16,995 nt of DNA from Aliikangiella sp964411875. Its GTDB lineage: Bacteria > Pseudomonadota > Gammaproteobacteria > Enterobacterales > Kangiellaceae. Made by a program: the position numbers and the translations under genes. Below are positions 1-7,639 of this stretch, in pieces. The DNA lies in contig CAYPMT010000048.1 of the NCBI GenBank assembly GCA_964411875.1, positions 1 to 16,995 of the forward strand, given 5' to 3'. The notes below the pieces were generated by a model, which was not told where the DNA came from, ran no database searches, and saw only the letters and a program-made list of their open reading frames with translations. Each line of letters opens with the position of its first letter. Positions within the stretch are counted from its first letter, which is position 1.

Positions 1-2
1 TA

Positions 3-302
3 ATTACACTCTGGCATCAAAAACTAATATTTAACTCATTAAAACGTAAAGTACAAGCCGTTGGTAAAATGGCACTAACTAATTATTTAATACAGTCAAT
101 TATCTGCGCATTAATATTTTATGGTTATGGACTTGGTTGGTATGGTTCACTCAGTCGATTACAACTTTTACCGGTTATTGCAGCGATTATTATTTTTCAA
201 CTTTACTTTTCTTCGCTCTGGCTAACCAAATTTACACAAGGGCCCTTTGAATGGGTTTGGAGATTGTTAACCTATTTTAAATGGCAGAATCCTTTGAGAT
301 AG
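3..302 (+). CDS. DUF418 (YeiB-like) membrane protein, C-terminal part only
   Basis: The gene enters from the left edge: the frame is open from base 3 and an in-frame ATG at 69 is internal, so only about the last 99 residues are visible. The tail reads like the end of DUF418 proteins: a GKMALTNYL segment, two hydrophobic membrane helices, a YGYGLGWYG motif between them, and a closing segment (GPFEWVWRLLTY) followed by a few basic residues. DUF418 proteins are multi-spanning inner-membrane proteins whose substrate is unknown, sometimes proposed to be transporters or acyltransferase-like. It converges on the minus-strand gene ending at 340, with 37 bases between and no clear terminator. The family call is from memory of the C-terminal pattern; function is not inferred. 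Confidence 0.75.
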   Translation: MTLWHQKLIFNSLKRKVQAVGKMALTNYLIQSIICALIFYGYGLGWYGSLSRLQLLPVIAAIIIFQLYFSSLWLTKFTQGPFEWVWRLLTYFKWQNPLR

Positions 303-339
303 AGTTCAATAGTAATTCCACAAACATTTAAATTGTTGA

Positions 340-1113
340 TTATGACCCGCCAAATTGATTAGATAATCTATTGCGGCGCTCTTGCAAATATGAAGAAGAC
401 TTCACACCATACTCTTTAACTTGCTTTAACATCATCTCTGCTAATGGTTTAGGAATTTTATGTTTTATTGAAATATCTTTGCGATCATATTGATAGATCG
501 TTTTTTGTTTTGAAGAGTCAAACTCTTTTGTACCTAGTGTTGCCTTAGCACTTAAAAATACTTGCGAGGTTGGCACCACTATACGAACTGAATCACCGCT
601 TTTATTTTTAGTTGTCCATACAGCAACCGTATGATTCCATGTTGGCCAAAACAGACCAACATTTTTTACTCCTAGCCCTCTAACAATAAAAGCAAATAAT
701 GCAGACAGCTCATCACACTCTGCATCAGCAGTAGGAAGTGATTTTTTTTCTGTTTGGTATTGAGGAGTAACAATATTATTCCATTGCTTCCAAATAGCAT
801 TGGAGTTAGGCTCCCTATCCGTTATTTTCCAGCGTATTTGCCATAAACCTGAATCACGAGTAGCCTCAAATGCGAGTCTAATTCGTACAAAATCTTGATA
901 AACCTTTTCACTATTTGATATGCCATGTGACTTTTGAAAATCAAGAAACTCCTGTTTTACAACCTCAGAAGGCTCAATAGTGTTTTTAGCTATGGACTCT
1001 AGCTCTCTCAGCAATTCACCATAAGTGACAAACTCTTCACTATTCGCTGCCTCTTGAGAAACAACTCCACTAGAGAATACAAACAATAAAAAACCAAACA
1101 AATACTTTTTCAT
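340..1113 (-). CDS. exported transglutaminase-like (papain-fold) protein
   Basis: This is a 257-residue protein with a clear signal peptide: the MKKYLFG start, a hydrophobic stretch to about residue 18, and likely cleavage near SQ/EA at 19-22. It should be periplasmic or outside the cell. The centre has the look of a transglutaminase-like domain: Cys133 opens a helix (ECDELSALFAFIVRGLGV), and His161 lies in a strand (WNHTVAVW) after a short turn. That matches the Cys-His order of the fold. I cannot assign the third catalytic residue with confidence. The C-terminus (about 218-250) is helical and basic. It is the last gene of the minus-strand formate dehydrogenase block, 28 bases after the DUF3658 gene. 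The upstream AGGA lies almost against the ATG, so initiation may be weak. Substrate is unknown, and whether it acts as protease, amidase or cross-linker cannot be told. Confidence 0.55.
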   Translation of the reverse strand: MKKYLFGFLLFVFSSGVVSQEAANSEEFVTYGELLRELESIAKNTIEPSEVVKQEFLDFQKSHGISNSEKVYQDFVRIRLAFEATRDSGLWQIRWKITDREPNSNAIWKQWNNIVTPQYQTEKKSLPTADAECDELSALFAFIVRGLGVKNVGLFWPTWNHTVAVWTTKNKSGDSVRIVVPTSQVFLSAKATLGTKEFDSSKQKTIYQYDRKDISIKHKIPKPLAEMMLKQVKEYGVKSSSYLQERRNRLSNQFGGS

Positions 1114-1141
1114 TTCCTAATCTACCAAATAAAATTAGCTA

Positions 1142-1456
1142 TTATTTGAATGTTTTATCACTCCTTCGAACTTCACTATAACGCATACATGATAAGTCAC
1201 CTCGAGAGATCAGTTTTCCTGACTCGACCAAGTCACGAACTCTCAAAGAGTAAAAAATATCTGGCAAATCAGTAATACGACTGGATAATTCAGACATTGT
1301 TGATCCAATAACTCTAGCTACTTTTCTCCAACTACAAGCTGTATTAGAAAACAAGGTCTCATCAATTTCCTTAAGTTGCTCAAATGTAAGCTCAGCAGCT
1401 AATTGCTTTTGTTCATTAGTTAAGTCTGGATCGCTGTTCATTTCTTCACTAATCAT
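1142..1456 (-). CDS. DUF3658 domain protein
   Basis: This is a small cytoplasmic protein of about 104 residues. Its pattern matches the DUF3658 domain: LTFEQLKEIDETL, then a basic helix (WRKVARVIGSTM), then LPDIFYSLRVRDLVESG, and a terminal MRYSEVRR. The domain has no established function; the compact helical, basic make-up could suit protein or nucleic-acid binding, which is inference. The ATG at 1456 is chosen. The frame also opens with a TTG four codons upstream (1468), and an ATG five codons downstream (1441) is possible; none has a strong Shine-Dalgarno sequence. It lies 54 bases after fdsD and 28 bases before the transglutaminase-like gene, all on the same strand, so it may be on the tail of the fds transcript. 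No cysteine cluster or signal peptide is seen. Confidence 0.6.
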   Translation of the reverse strand: MISEEMNSDPDLTNEQKQLAAELTFEQLKEIDETLFSNTACSWRKVARVIGSTMSELSSRITDLPDIFYSLRVRDLVESGKLISRGDLSCMRYSEVRRSDKTFK

Positions 1457-1510
1457 AATCGTTTTCAATTAGCATACCCAGTAAGCTCTTAAAGTTTTCA
1501 CCTTACTGAC

Positions 1511-1717
1511 TCAAACTCGCTTTGCTGCCATTAAAGCGATTGGACTGATTCCATGCCCACCCTGTTCAACATAATCAGCAAGTGATGTTTTCATTCGAGG
1601 GTCCCAAAACTTTTGTATATGCTCCGCAGTTAATTCAGCAATTTTTTCTTCATCTTTCGCATAAGAAAAATTTGTGGCGATTTGATTAATCATTTTAATT
1701 AAGTATTCAGGATTCAT
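1511..1717 (-). CDS. fdsD: NAD-dependent formate dehydrogenase delta subunit FdsD
   Basis: This is a 68-residue protein with the typical FdsD layout: an N-terminal NPEYLIKMINQIATNF helix, a middle HIQKFWDPRMK motif, and a C-terminal GGHGISPIALMA segment. FdsD is the small accessory subunit of the soluble molybdenum-containing formate dehydrogenase. In characterised FdsGBACD-type enzymes it is needed for an active, fully assembled complex and has no cofactor of its own. It follows fdsA by 19 bases on the same strand, as expected. In many genomes fdsC (an FdhD-type sulfurtransferase) sits between fdsA and fdsD; here there is no room for it. The ATG at 1717 is the natural start although the Shine-Dalgarno sequence is poor. 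Confidence 0.92.
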   Translation of the reverse strand: MNPEYLIKMINQIATNFSYAKDEEKIAELTAEHIQKFWDPRMKTSLADYVEQGGHGISPIALMAAKRV

Positions 1718-1736
1718 GGTAGTTTAAGTTCTAATT

Positions 1737-4595
1737 TTATGATTCAGCATCATGTAAAAGTTGTTGTTGTTTTTCTTCAAAGGTTTCAAAACGTCTTTGC
1801 CATTCAGAGGGCTCAGTCACTTTCACTATTTGCACAGCAGTGACTTTATATTCAGGACAGTTTGTTGCCCAATCAGAGTTATCAGTAGTAATCACATTCG
1901 CACCTGAAAAAGGATGATGAAAAGTCGTGTAAACCACCCCCGGTTGCATTCGTTCTGAAATTTTAACTTTTAAAACAGTATTACCCGCTCGGCTAGTAAT
2001 ACCCACCCAATTATCATTTTCAATGCCTCTTTGCTCGGCATCATGAGGGTGAATTTCTAAAATATCTTGGTTATGCCAAGATAGATTGTCGGTTCTTCGA
2101 GTTTGTGCACCAACATTGTACTGACTTAAAATTCTACCGGTTGTTAATAACAATGGAAACTTGCGAGAAGTTTTTTCATCGGTTGCCACATATTCGGTCG
2201 GCACAAATAAACCATCACCGCGGACAAAAGTTTTTTCATGCATGACAGGTGTGCCTAGAGGTGTTTCTGCATTACAAGGCCACTGAATACTACCTTCTTT
2301 ATCCAATAGTTCATAACTAACGCCGGTAAAGGTTGGTGTTAAACTGGCAATTTCATCCATAATTTCCGAAGGATGGTTGTAATTCATCGGATAGCCTAAT
2401 GCTTGTGCGAGCTTTTGAGTCACTTGCCAGTCTTCTAAACCGGGTAAAGGTGGGATTACTTTTCTAACCGGTGAAATGCGTCGTTCGGCATTCGTAAATG
2501 TGCCATTTTTTTCCAAAAATGAAGTACCCGGCAAAAACACATGGGCATATTTAGCAGTTTCATTTAAGAAGATATCTTGCACAATTAAACACTCAAGCGA
2601 GCCTAATGCTTGTTCAACATGTTGCGTATTCGGATCTGACTGGGCAATATCTTCACCCTGACAATACAAGGCTTTAAAACTACCAGTAATAGCCGCTTCA
2701 AACATATTAGGAATACGTAACCCAGGTTGATCATCTAAACTAACTTGCCAAGTTTTTTCAAAAAGTTCACGAGTTGCTGTATCAGAAATATGTCGGTAAC
2801 CAGGTAACTCATGCGGGAAAGACCCCATATCACAGGAGCCTTGCACATTGTTTTGTCCTCTAAGCGGGTTAACACCGACACCCGGTCGCCCTAAATTCCC
2901 TGTAAGCATTGCAAGGTTGGCAATTCCCATCACCATGGTAGAACCTTGGCTGTGCTCAGTTACACCAAGCCCATAATAGATTGCACCATTATTTGCTTTG
3001 GCATATAAACGAGCTGCTTCTCTTAAATTATTGGCAGAAACGCCAGTGATTGATTCTGTATTTTCTGGCGAATGTTTTGTGTCGCTAATAAACTCACGCC
3101 ATTCTTTATAAGCCTCTTGCTCACAGCGTGACTCAATAAAACTTTTATCTTCCAAGCCTTCATCAATAATCACATGAGCCATAGCATTAATAAAAGCCAC
3201 ATTAGTCCCAGGCAATAAAGGTAAGTGATGTGCTGCTTTATAATGTGGTCCATGAATTAAATCAATCTCTCTTGGATCAGCAACAATAAGCTGTGCACCT
3301 TGACGCAAACGGCGCTTTAATCGCGAAGCAAAAACCGGATGTGCATCCGTTGGATTAGCACCAATAATAATAACCACATCGGTCTGTTCAACAGAGTCAA
3401 AATCTTGTGTACCAGCAGACTCACCTAAAGTCGTTTTTAACCCATAACCTGTTGGCGAATGACAAACCCGTGCGCAGGTATCAACATTATTATTTTTTAA
3501 GGCTGCTCGAATTAATTTTTGTACTAAATAGGTTTCTTCATTGGTACAACGTGATGAGGTAATGCCTCCGACAGAAGCACGACCATATTTTTCTTGAATA
3601 GCTTTTAAACGTTTTGCAGCAAAGTCAAAGGCCTCATCCCAACTCACTTTTTGCCACGGATCATTAATTGATTCACGGATCATTGGTTGAGTAATACGAT
3701 CAGCATGAGTCGCATAACCAAAAGCAAAACGACCTTTAATACACGAATGACCACGATTAGCTTTACCATCTTTATAAGGCATCATTCTAACCACTTCATT
3801 GCCTTTCATTTCCGCTTTAAAAGCACAGCCAACACCACAATAAGCGCAAGTAGTAATGACTGAGTGATCCGGCTGACCTTTTTCAATTAACGTGTTTTCT
3901 GTAAGCGTTGCCGTGGGACAAGCTTGTACACAAGCACCACAAGAAACGCACTCTGAATCGATAAAGTTTTCTTCAGCGCCGGCACTAACTTTTGAGTCAA
4001 AGCCTCGGCCAGAAATAGTTAAAGCAAAAGTACCCTGTACTTCTTCACAAGCTCTTACACAACGCGAACAAACAATGCATTTGCTCGCATCAAACGTAAA
4101 ATAAGGATTCGTTGTATCTTTTTCCGCGCTCAAATGATTTTCGCCAGCATAGCCATAACGTACATCACGCAAACCAACAGCTCCAGCCATGTCTTGTAAT
4201 TCACAATCACCGTTTGTTGGACAAGTTAGACAATCGAGTGGATGATCGGAAATATAAAGTTCCATTACATTACGTCTAAGACTTGCAACTTTTTCTGTTT
4301 GAGTATTCACCACCATACCCTCAGCAACCGGTGTTGTGCAGGATGCGGGATAACCTCTGCGCCCTTCAATTTCCACCAAGCATAAACGACAAGAGCCAAA
4401 TGCCTCTAATGAATCAGTTGCGCATAATTTAGGAATGCTGATATTCGCTTGTGCAGCTGCTCGCATAACCGAAGTACCTTCGGTAACTTCTAGCACAACG
4501 CCATCAATGGTCAGAGAGATTTTTTTATCTGACTTTACACCTGGCGTGCCGAAATCTTTTTCAAAATTTTTGCTCGGTTTATAATATTCAACCAT
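1737..4595 (-). CDS. fdsA: NAD-dependent formate dehydrogenase catalytic alpha subunit FdsA
   Basis: This 952-residue subunit oxidises formate to CO2 at a bis-MGD molybdenum (or tungsten) centre and passes electrons through iron-sulfur clusters to FdsB. Visible cofactor sites in order: a [2Fe-2S] ferredoxin domain (C58, C69, C72, C86), a His-Cys3 cluster (H118, C122, C125, C131), two ferredoxin-type [4Fe-4S] motifs (C173/176/179/183 and C216/219/222/226), and the [4Fe-4S] site of the molybdopterin domain (C250, C253, C257, C285). The metal ligand is Cys378, followed by His379 (ARVCHSP); Arg579 in PLRGQNNVQG matches the conserved substrate arginine. It is therefore a cysteine enzyme with no in-frame UGA for selenocysteine. 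The C-terminal third is the molydopterin dinucleotide-binding domain. GAGG lies about 10 bases upstream of the ATG. It follows fdsB by 17 bases. Length and motifs fit the soluble FdsA class rather than membrane-bound FdnG/FdoG. Confidence 0.96.
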   Translation of the reverse strand: MVEYYKPSKNFEKDFGTPGVKSDKKISLTIDGVVLEVTEGTSVMRAAAQANISIPKLCATDSLEAFGSCRLCLVEIEGRRGYPASCTTPVAEGMVVNTQTEKVASLRRNVMELYISDHPLDCLTCPTNGDCELQDMAGAVGLRDVRYGYAGENHLSAEKDTTNPYFTFDASKCIVCSRCVRACEEVQGTFALTISGRGFDSKVSAGAEENFIDSECVSCGACVQACPTATLTENTLIEKGQPDHSVITTCAYCGVGCAFKAEMKGNEVVRMMPYKDGKANRGHSCIKGRFAFGYATHADRITQPMIRESINDPWQKVSWDEAFDFAAKRLKAIQEKYGRASVGGITSSRCTNEETYLVQKLIRAALKNNNVDTCARVCHSPTGYGLKTTLGESAGTQDFDSVEQTDVVIIIGANPTDAHPVFASRLKRRLRQGAQLIVADPREIDLIHGPHYKAAHHLPLLPGTNVAFINAMAHVIIDEGLEDKSFIESRCEQEAYKEWREFISDTKHSPENTESITGVSANNLREAARLYAKANNGAIYYGLGVTEHSQGSTMVMGIANLAMLTGNLGRPGVGVNPLRGQNNVQGSCDMGSFPHELPGYRHISDTATRELFEKTWQVSLDDQPGLRIPNMFEAAITGSFKALYCQGEDIAQSDPNTQHVEQALGSLECLIVQDIFLNETAKYAHVFLPGTSFLEKNGTFTNAERRISPVRKVIPPLPGLEDWQVTQKLAQALGYPMNYNHPSEIMDEIASLTPTFTGVSYELLDKEGSIQWPCNAETPLGTPVMHEKTFVRGDGLFVPTEYVATDEKTSRKFPLLLTTGRILSQYNVGAQTRRTDNLSWHNQDILEIHPHDAEQRGIENDNWVGITSRAGNTVLKVKISERMQPGVVYTTFHHPFSGANVITTDNSDWATNCPEYKVTAVQIVKVTEPSEWQRRFETFEEKQQQLLHDAES

Positions 4596-4612
4596 GCTTG
4601 CTATGCCTCACT

Positions 4613-6154
4613 TCAGCTCTTTCGTATTTCATTAGGAAAATGTTTTAGTATACTCTGCACCGGGAAAGGAGCCATGCCGCCCAGTGCACATAAGGAACCA
4701 TCAATCATAGTTTCACATAGGTCTTCAAGTAGTTCTATATTTTTTTCAGGCTCATCACCAGCATGTATTTTATCCATGGTTTCAACTGCTCTGGTTGAAC
4801 CAATTCGGCACGGTGTACATTTACCACAAGACTCTATAGAACAAAACTCCATAGCAAAACGAGCCATTGCAGCCATATCTGCCGTGTCATCAAACACAAC
4901 AATACCACCATGACCTAACATGCCACCAATGGCCATAAAGGCTTCATAGTCTAAAGGTGTATCAAATTGATCAGGGTGAATGTAAGCGCCGAGCGGCCCA
5001 CCAATTTGAACCGTTTTAATCGCTCGACCACTGGCTGTACCACCACCAAAGTCATAAAGAATTTGATTGAGTGTCACACCAAATGCCACTTCAACTAAAC
5101 CACTCTGTTTGATATTGCCCGCTAATTGAAATGGCATAGTACCGCGTGACTTACCGAGTCCAAAGTCCCGATAATATTCACCACCTTTGGCTAAAATAAC
5201 TGGGATACATCCCAAACTAATCACATTATTTACGACTGTCGGCTGACCAAAAAGCCCTTCAATTGCTGGCAAAGGTGGTTTGACTCTAACTTGACCTCGC
5301 TTGCCTTCTAAACTTTCCAGCAGTGACGTTTCTTCACCACAAATATAAGCGCCAGCAGCTAAACGAACTTCTAAATCAAATTCTCGACCACTGTTGAGAA
5401 TATCTTTACCTAAATAGTTTGCTTGATAACATTTTTCAATCGCTGCATTTAATGTTTGATGGGCATGCGGATATTCTGAGCGTAAATAAATATAACCTTG
5501 TGTCGCGCCAACCGCTAAACCAGCGATAATCATTCCTTCAATTAAGTTGTAAGGGTCACCTTCCATTAATAAGCGATCAGAAAAAGTCCCTGAGTCTCCT
5601 TCATCTGCATTGCAAACAATATATTTTTGGCCGCTATTTTTTTCTGAGACAGCGCTTGCATCTAACACTGTTTGCCATTTAATGCCTGTTGGGAAAGCGG
5701 CTCCACCTCGTCCTCGCAAACCAGATAGTTTAACTTGATCAACAATTTCTTGTGGCGTTAAACTCAAGGCTTTGTTTAAGCCGGCAAAACCTTCATGTTT
5801 TTTGTATGAGTCTAAATCTAAAGGTGCATATAAACCAAGCCGTGAAAAATTTAAACGCTGCTGGTTTTTTAAATAAGGTATTTCTTGAGTTAAACCTAAA
5901 CAAAGTGAATGTTCTTTACCCGCAAGAAAGTCAGCCTCTAATAATGAGGCAACATCCGCAACACTCACTGGTGCATAAGCAACTCGGCCTTGCTCAGTCT
6001 CTACTTCAACCAAAGGTTCAAGCCAAAATAAACCTCGGCTACTACTACGAATTAAATTGATTTTTTCGCCAGCCTGTTCCAATAAATAATTAGCTACCTC
6101 ATCAGCACCCATTGAACACGCACTAGAATCATTTGAAATATAAACATTAATCAT
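4613..6154 (-). CDS. fdsB: NAD-dependent formate dehydrogenase beta subunit FdsB (NuoF-like)
   Basis: This is the 513-residue flavin subunit that reduces NAD+ with electrons from formate. Residues 1 to about 80 form an N-terminal extension with the thioredoxin-like fold known for this subunit, but without a cysteine set for a cluster. The NuoF core follows: GLRGRGGAAFPTGIKW (145-160) and NADEGDSGTFSDR (182-194) for FMN and NAD(H), then the GAYICGEETSLLESLEGKRG segment (268-287). Next comes an SLBB-type region, and a [4Fe-4S] site at C443, C446, C449 and C489 (ESCGKCTPCR and the later LCALGG). The start ATG overlaps the end of fdsG by 8 bases, implying translational coupling. All key motifs are intact. 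It resembles NuoF of complex I, but the neighbouring fdsA fixes it as formate dehydrogenase. Confidence 0.96.
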   Translation of the reverse strand: MINVYISNDSSACSMGADEVANYLLEQAGEKINLIRSSSRGLFWLEPLVEVETEQGRVAYAPVSVADVASLLEADFLAGKEHSLCLGLTQEIPYLKNQQRLNFSRLGLYAPLDLDSYKKHEGFAGLNKALSLTPQEIVDQVKLSGLRGRGGAAFPTGIKWQTVLDASAVSEKNSGQKYIVCNADEGDSGTFSDRLLMEGDPYNLIEGMIIAGLAVGATQGYIYLRSEYPHAHQTLNAAIEKCYQANYLGKDILNSGREFDLEVRLAAGAYICGEETSLLESLEGKRGQVRVKPPLPAIEGLFGQPTVVNNVISLGCIPVILAKGGEYYRDFGLGKSRGTMPFQLAGNIKQSGLVEVAFGVTLNQILYDFGGGTASGRAIKTVQIGGPLGAYIHPDQFDTPLDYEAFMAIGGMLGHGGIVVFDDTADMAAMARFAMEFCSIESCGKCTPCRIGSTRAVETMDKIHAGDEPEKNIELLEDLCETMIDGSLCALGGMAPFPVQSILKHFPNEIRKS

Positions 6155-6662
6155 TGTTTTTCTCTAATAATTTTTGCAGCTTATCCATACAAACTCGACC
6201 ATGAATTTTGTCATCTATACGTACCGAGGGAGAATGGGCACAATTACCCAAACAATAAACTGGTTCTAGGGTTAATTGGTTGTCTGATGTGGTTTGATGA
6301 AAGTCGATTTTCAAATAATCTTTAACTTGTTCGATTAGTTTATTAGCGCCCATTGCCTGGCAAGATTCAGCACGACAAATATAGAGCATTTTCTTACCAA
6401 CTGGTTCAGTTCGAAAATGATGATAAAAACTCACCACACCATGCACTTCGGCTCGTGACAAATTTAGCTTTTGCGCAATTAAACTAAAACTCTCGTCGGG
6501 TATATACCCCAAACTATCCTGAACTTTGTGTAATATAGGTAATAATGCACCTGGCTTTTCCTTTAATTCATCAAGAATAGCCAAAACTGCTTGTTGAATT
6601 TCTGGTGATAATTGCGGTGTCTTTTTTTCTGGTAGCACTTTGATTGGAATATCGTGCAACAT
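6147..6662 (-). CDS. fdsG: NAD-dependent formate dehydrogenase gamma subunit FdsG (NuoE-like)
   Basis: This is the small [2Fe-2S] subunit of the soluble formate dehydrogenase, about 171 residues, related to NuoE of complex I. It has an N-terminal helical bundle (LLPILHKVQDSLGYIPDESF, then AEVHGVVSFYHHF) and a thioredoxin-like domain with the cluster ligands in C-x4-C (CRAESC) and C-x3-C (CLGNC) pairs. Counting from the TTG these are C101, C106, C142 and C146. The ATG at 6662 is preferred because AAGG lies just upstream. The frame also opens five codons earlier with a TTG (6677). It is the first fds gene, 104 bases after mobA, and its stop overlaps the start of fdsB. Confidence 0.95.
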   Translation of the reverse strand: MLHDIPIKVLPEKKTPQLSPEIQQAVLAILDELKEKPGALLPILHKVQDSLGYIPDESFSLIAQKLNLSRAEVHGVVSFYHHFRTEPVGKKMLYICRAESCQAMGANKLIEQVKDYLKIDFHQTTSDNQLTLEPVYCLGNCAHSPSVRIDDKIHGRVCMDKLQKLLEKNND

Positions 6663-6730
6663 AAAGCCTTGTCTCAATCTTAATTTTTATTTTAAAGGGT
6701 TATTTTAATTCAAGTGGTAAGCAATGTCTT

Positions 6731-6770
6731 GTCTTTAACAACAAAGACTTAAGTTCTTATATTTTAAGAA
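6731..6770. repeat. two short inverted repeats upstream of fdsG
   Basis: The 104-base gap between mobA and fdsG contains two perfect 6-base inverted repeats: GTCTTT/AAAGAC (6731-6736 and 6743-6748, six-base loop) and TTCTTA/TAAGAA (6754-6759 and 6765-6770, five-base loop). A small palindrome, ACTTAAGT, joins them. Neither has the GC-rich stem and T-run of an intrinsic terminator in the minus direction. They could be operator half-sites for a regulator of the fds genes or chance structure in AT-rich DNA. Confidence 0.3.
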
Positions 6771-6781
6771 ACATAACCAAA

Positions 6782-7492
6782 CTATTCTTGGTTAACTGGC
6801 TTATTAAGGCTTTGCCACTCTTCCGGCGTATTAACATTAACAAAATAATCGTGCCAATCAGCTATCTCATGGTTGAACTTAATTGGTTGAGTGGTTAGTT
6901 GCTTAAGTAAACTTTTTATTGAAAGCCCTTTGCTTTTTTGACTAGTATCAGAAAATGTTTTATCTGAATTAACAATCATTGACTTTAATACTTCAAAAGA
7001 CGTTTGACTGGCTTTAAGCAATAAAGGCAAACTGTAATTTTCAAATAGTATGCAATCCGCCTTCTTAAACTCATTAGCCGTTTTTACTAAACACTCAAAA
7101 ACTTGTGAATTCAGCAGAGGCATATCAACAGGCACTATCAACAAATAACTATCACTTAAGCTCTGGTGACTCAAGACATAATCCAACGCTGAATAAATAC
7201 CACCTAGTGGTCCTTTATTTTCGACCAAATCAGCAACATAGTTTGCATCAATAGGCTTTTTCCCTTTAATAAGGCTTTTCTCTTCAATAGGATTTATCGC
7301 TTCAAAAAGAGATTCTTGGCTTGATTTAACTGGTGAGCAATTTATAGGAGCACGACTAATAAAACAATCGGCTAGTGGCAACTGCTGCAACAAATGATGC
7401 ATATGGCTTAATAAGGTTTGATTATTATAGGTCAGCAAGGCTTTGTCCTGCCCCATTCTCGAAGAACGGCCACCGGCTAAAATCAGACCCAT
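6782..7492 (-). CDS. mobA: molybdenum cofactor guanylyltransferase MobA
   Basis: MobA transfers GMP from GTP onto Mo-molybdopterin to give the guanine dinucleotide form (MGD) that FdsA needs. The signature GTP-binding loop is at the very start (LAGGRSSRMGQDKALL), followed by GPLGGIYSAL and the metal-binding VPVDMPLL. The ATG at 7492 is chosen because it puts GLILAGG directly after the start, as in the family; the frame also opens seven codons earlier with a TTG (7513). The product, about 236 residues, is longer than the usual 190-200: extra polar sequence of roughly 25 residues lies between FISRAP and GPLGG. It lies 104 bases upstream of fdsG on the same strand, so a shared transcript with the formate dehydrogenase is likely. 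All catalytic motifs are present. Confidence 0.93.
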   Translation of the reverse strand: MGLILAGGRSSRMGQDKALLTYNNQTLLSHMHHLLQQLPLADCFISRAPINCSPVKSSQESLFEAINPIEEKSLIKGKKPIDANYVADLVENKGPLGGIYSALDYVLSHQSLSDSYLLIVPVDMPLLNSQVFECLVKTANEFKKADCILFENYSLPLLLKASQTSFEVLKSMIVNSDKTFSDTSQKSKGLSIKSLLKQLTTQPIKFNHEIADWHDYFVNVNTPEEWQSLNKPVNQE

Positions 7493-7525
7493 TATTTTTA
7501 AGTTATTAGACAATCGTCTTTATTG

Positions 7526-7548
7526 AAACACTTATGAATTAAGTGCTT
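7526..7548 (-). terminator. possible weak terminator hairpin between the beta-barrel gene and mobA
   Basis: Read on the minus strand, AAGCACTTA and TAAGTGTTT can form a 9-base-pair stem (one G-U pair) around a five-base loop, ending in a short run of three U. The stem is AT-rich and the T-run is short, so this is at best a leaky terminator. It lies in the 126-base gap downstream of the outer-membrane gene and would partly separate that gene from mobA-fds. It could also be an operator or chance. Confidence 0.3.
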
Positions 7549-7639
7549 TTATTATACAGGATGTAATCGATTAATTATAAAAAACTTGATGACTCGAAAA
7601 AATATTCAACAATCTTAACGCTATTGATAATCGATGGTT

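Noticed and set aside
2476..2661. Short plus-strand open frame inside fdsA
   Set aside because: It lies antisense to a strongly conserved part of fdsA, has no ribosome site, and its peptide resembles no protein family; the same holds for the other short antisense frames inside fdsA, fdsB and moeA.
3462..3464. Possible selenocysteine at the FdsA active site
   Set aside because: The active-site codon for residue 378 is a normal Cys codon in an uninterrupted frame; no UGA is read through.
4613..6662. Complex I genes nuoE and nuoF
   Set aside because: The motifs are shared with complex I, but the direct linkage to fdsA and fdsD and the N-terminal extension of the flavin subunit identify formate dehydrogenase subunits.
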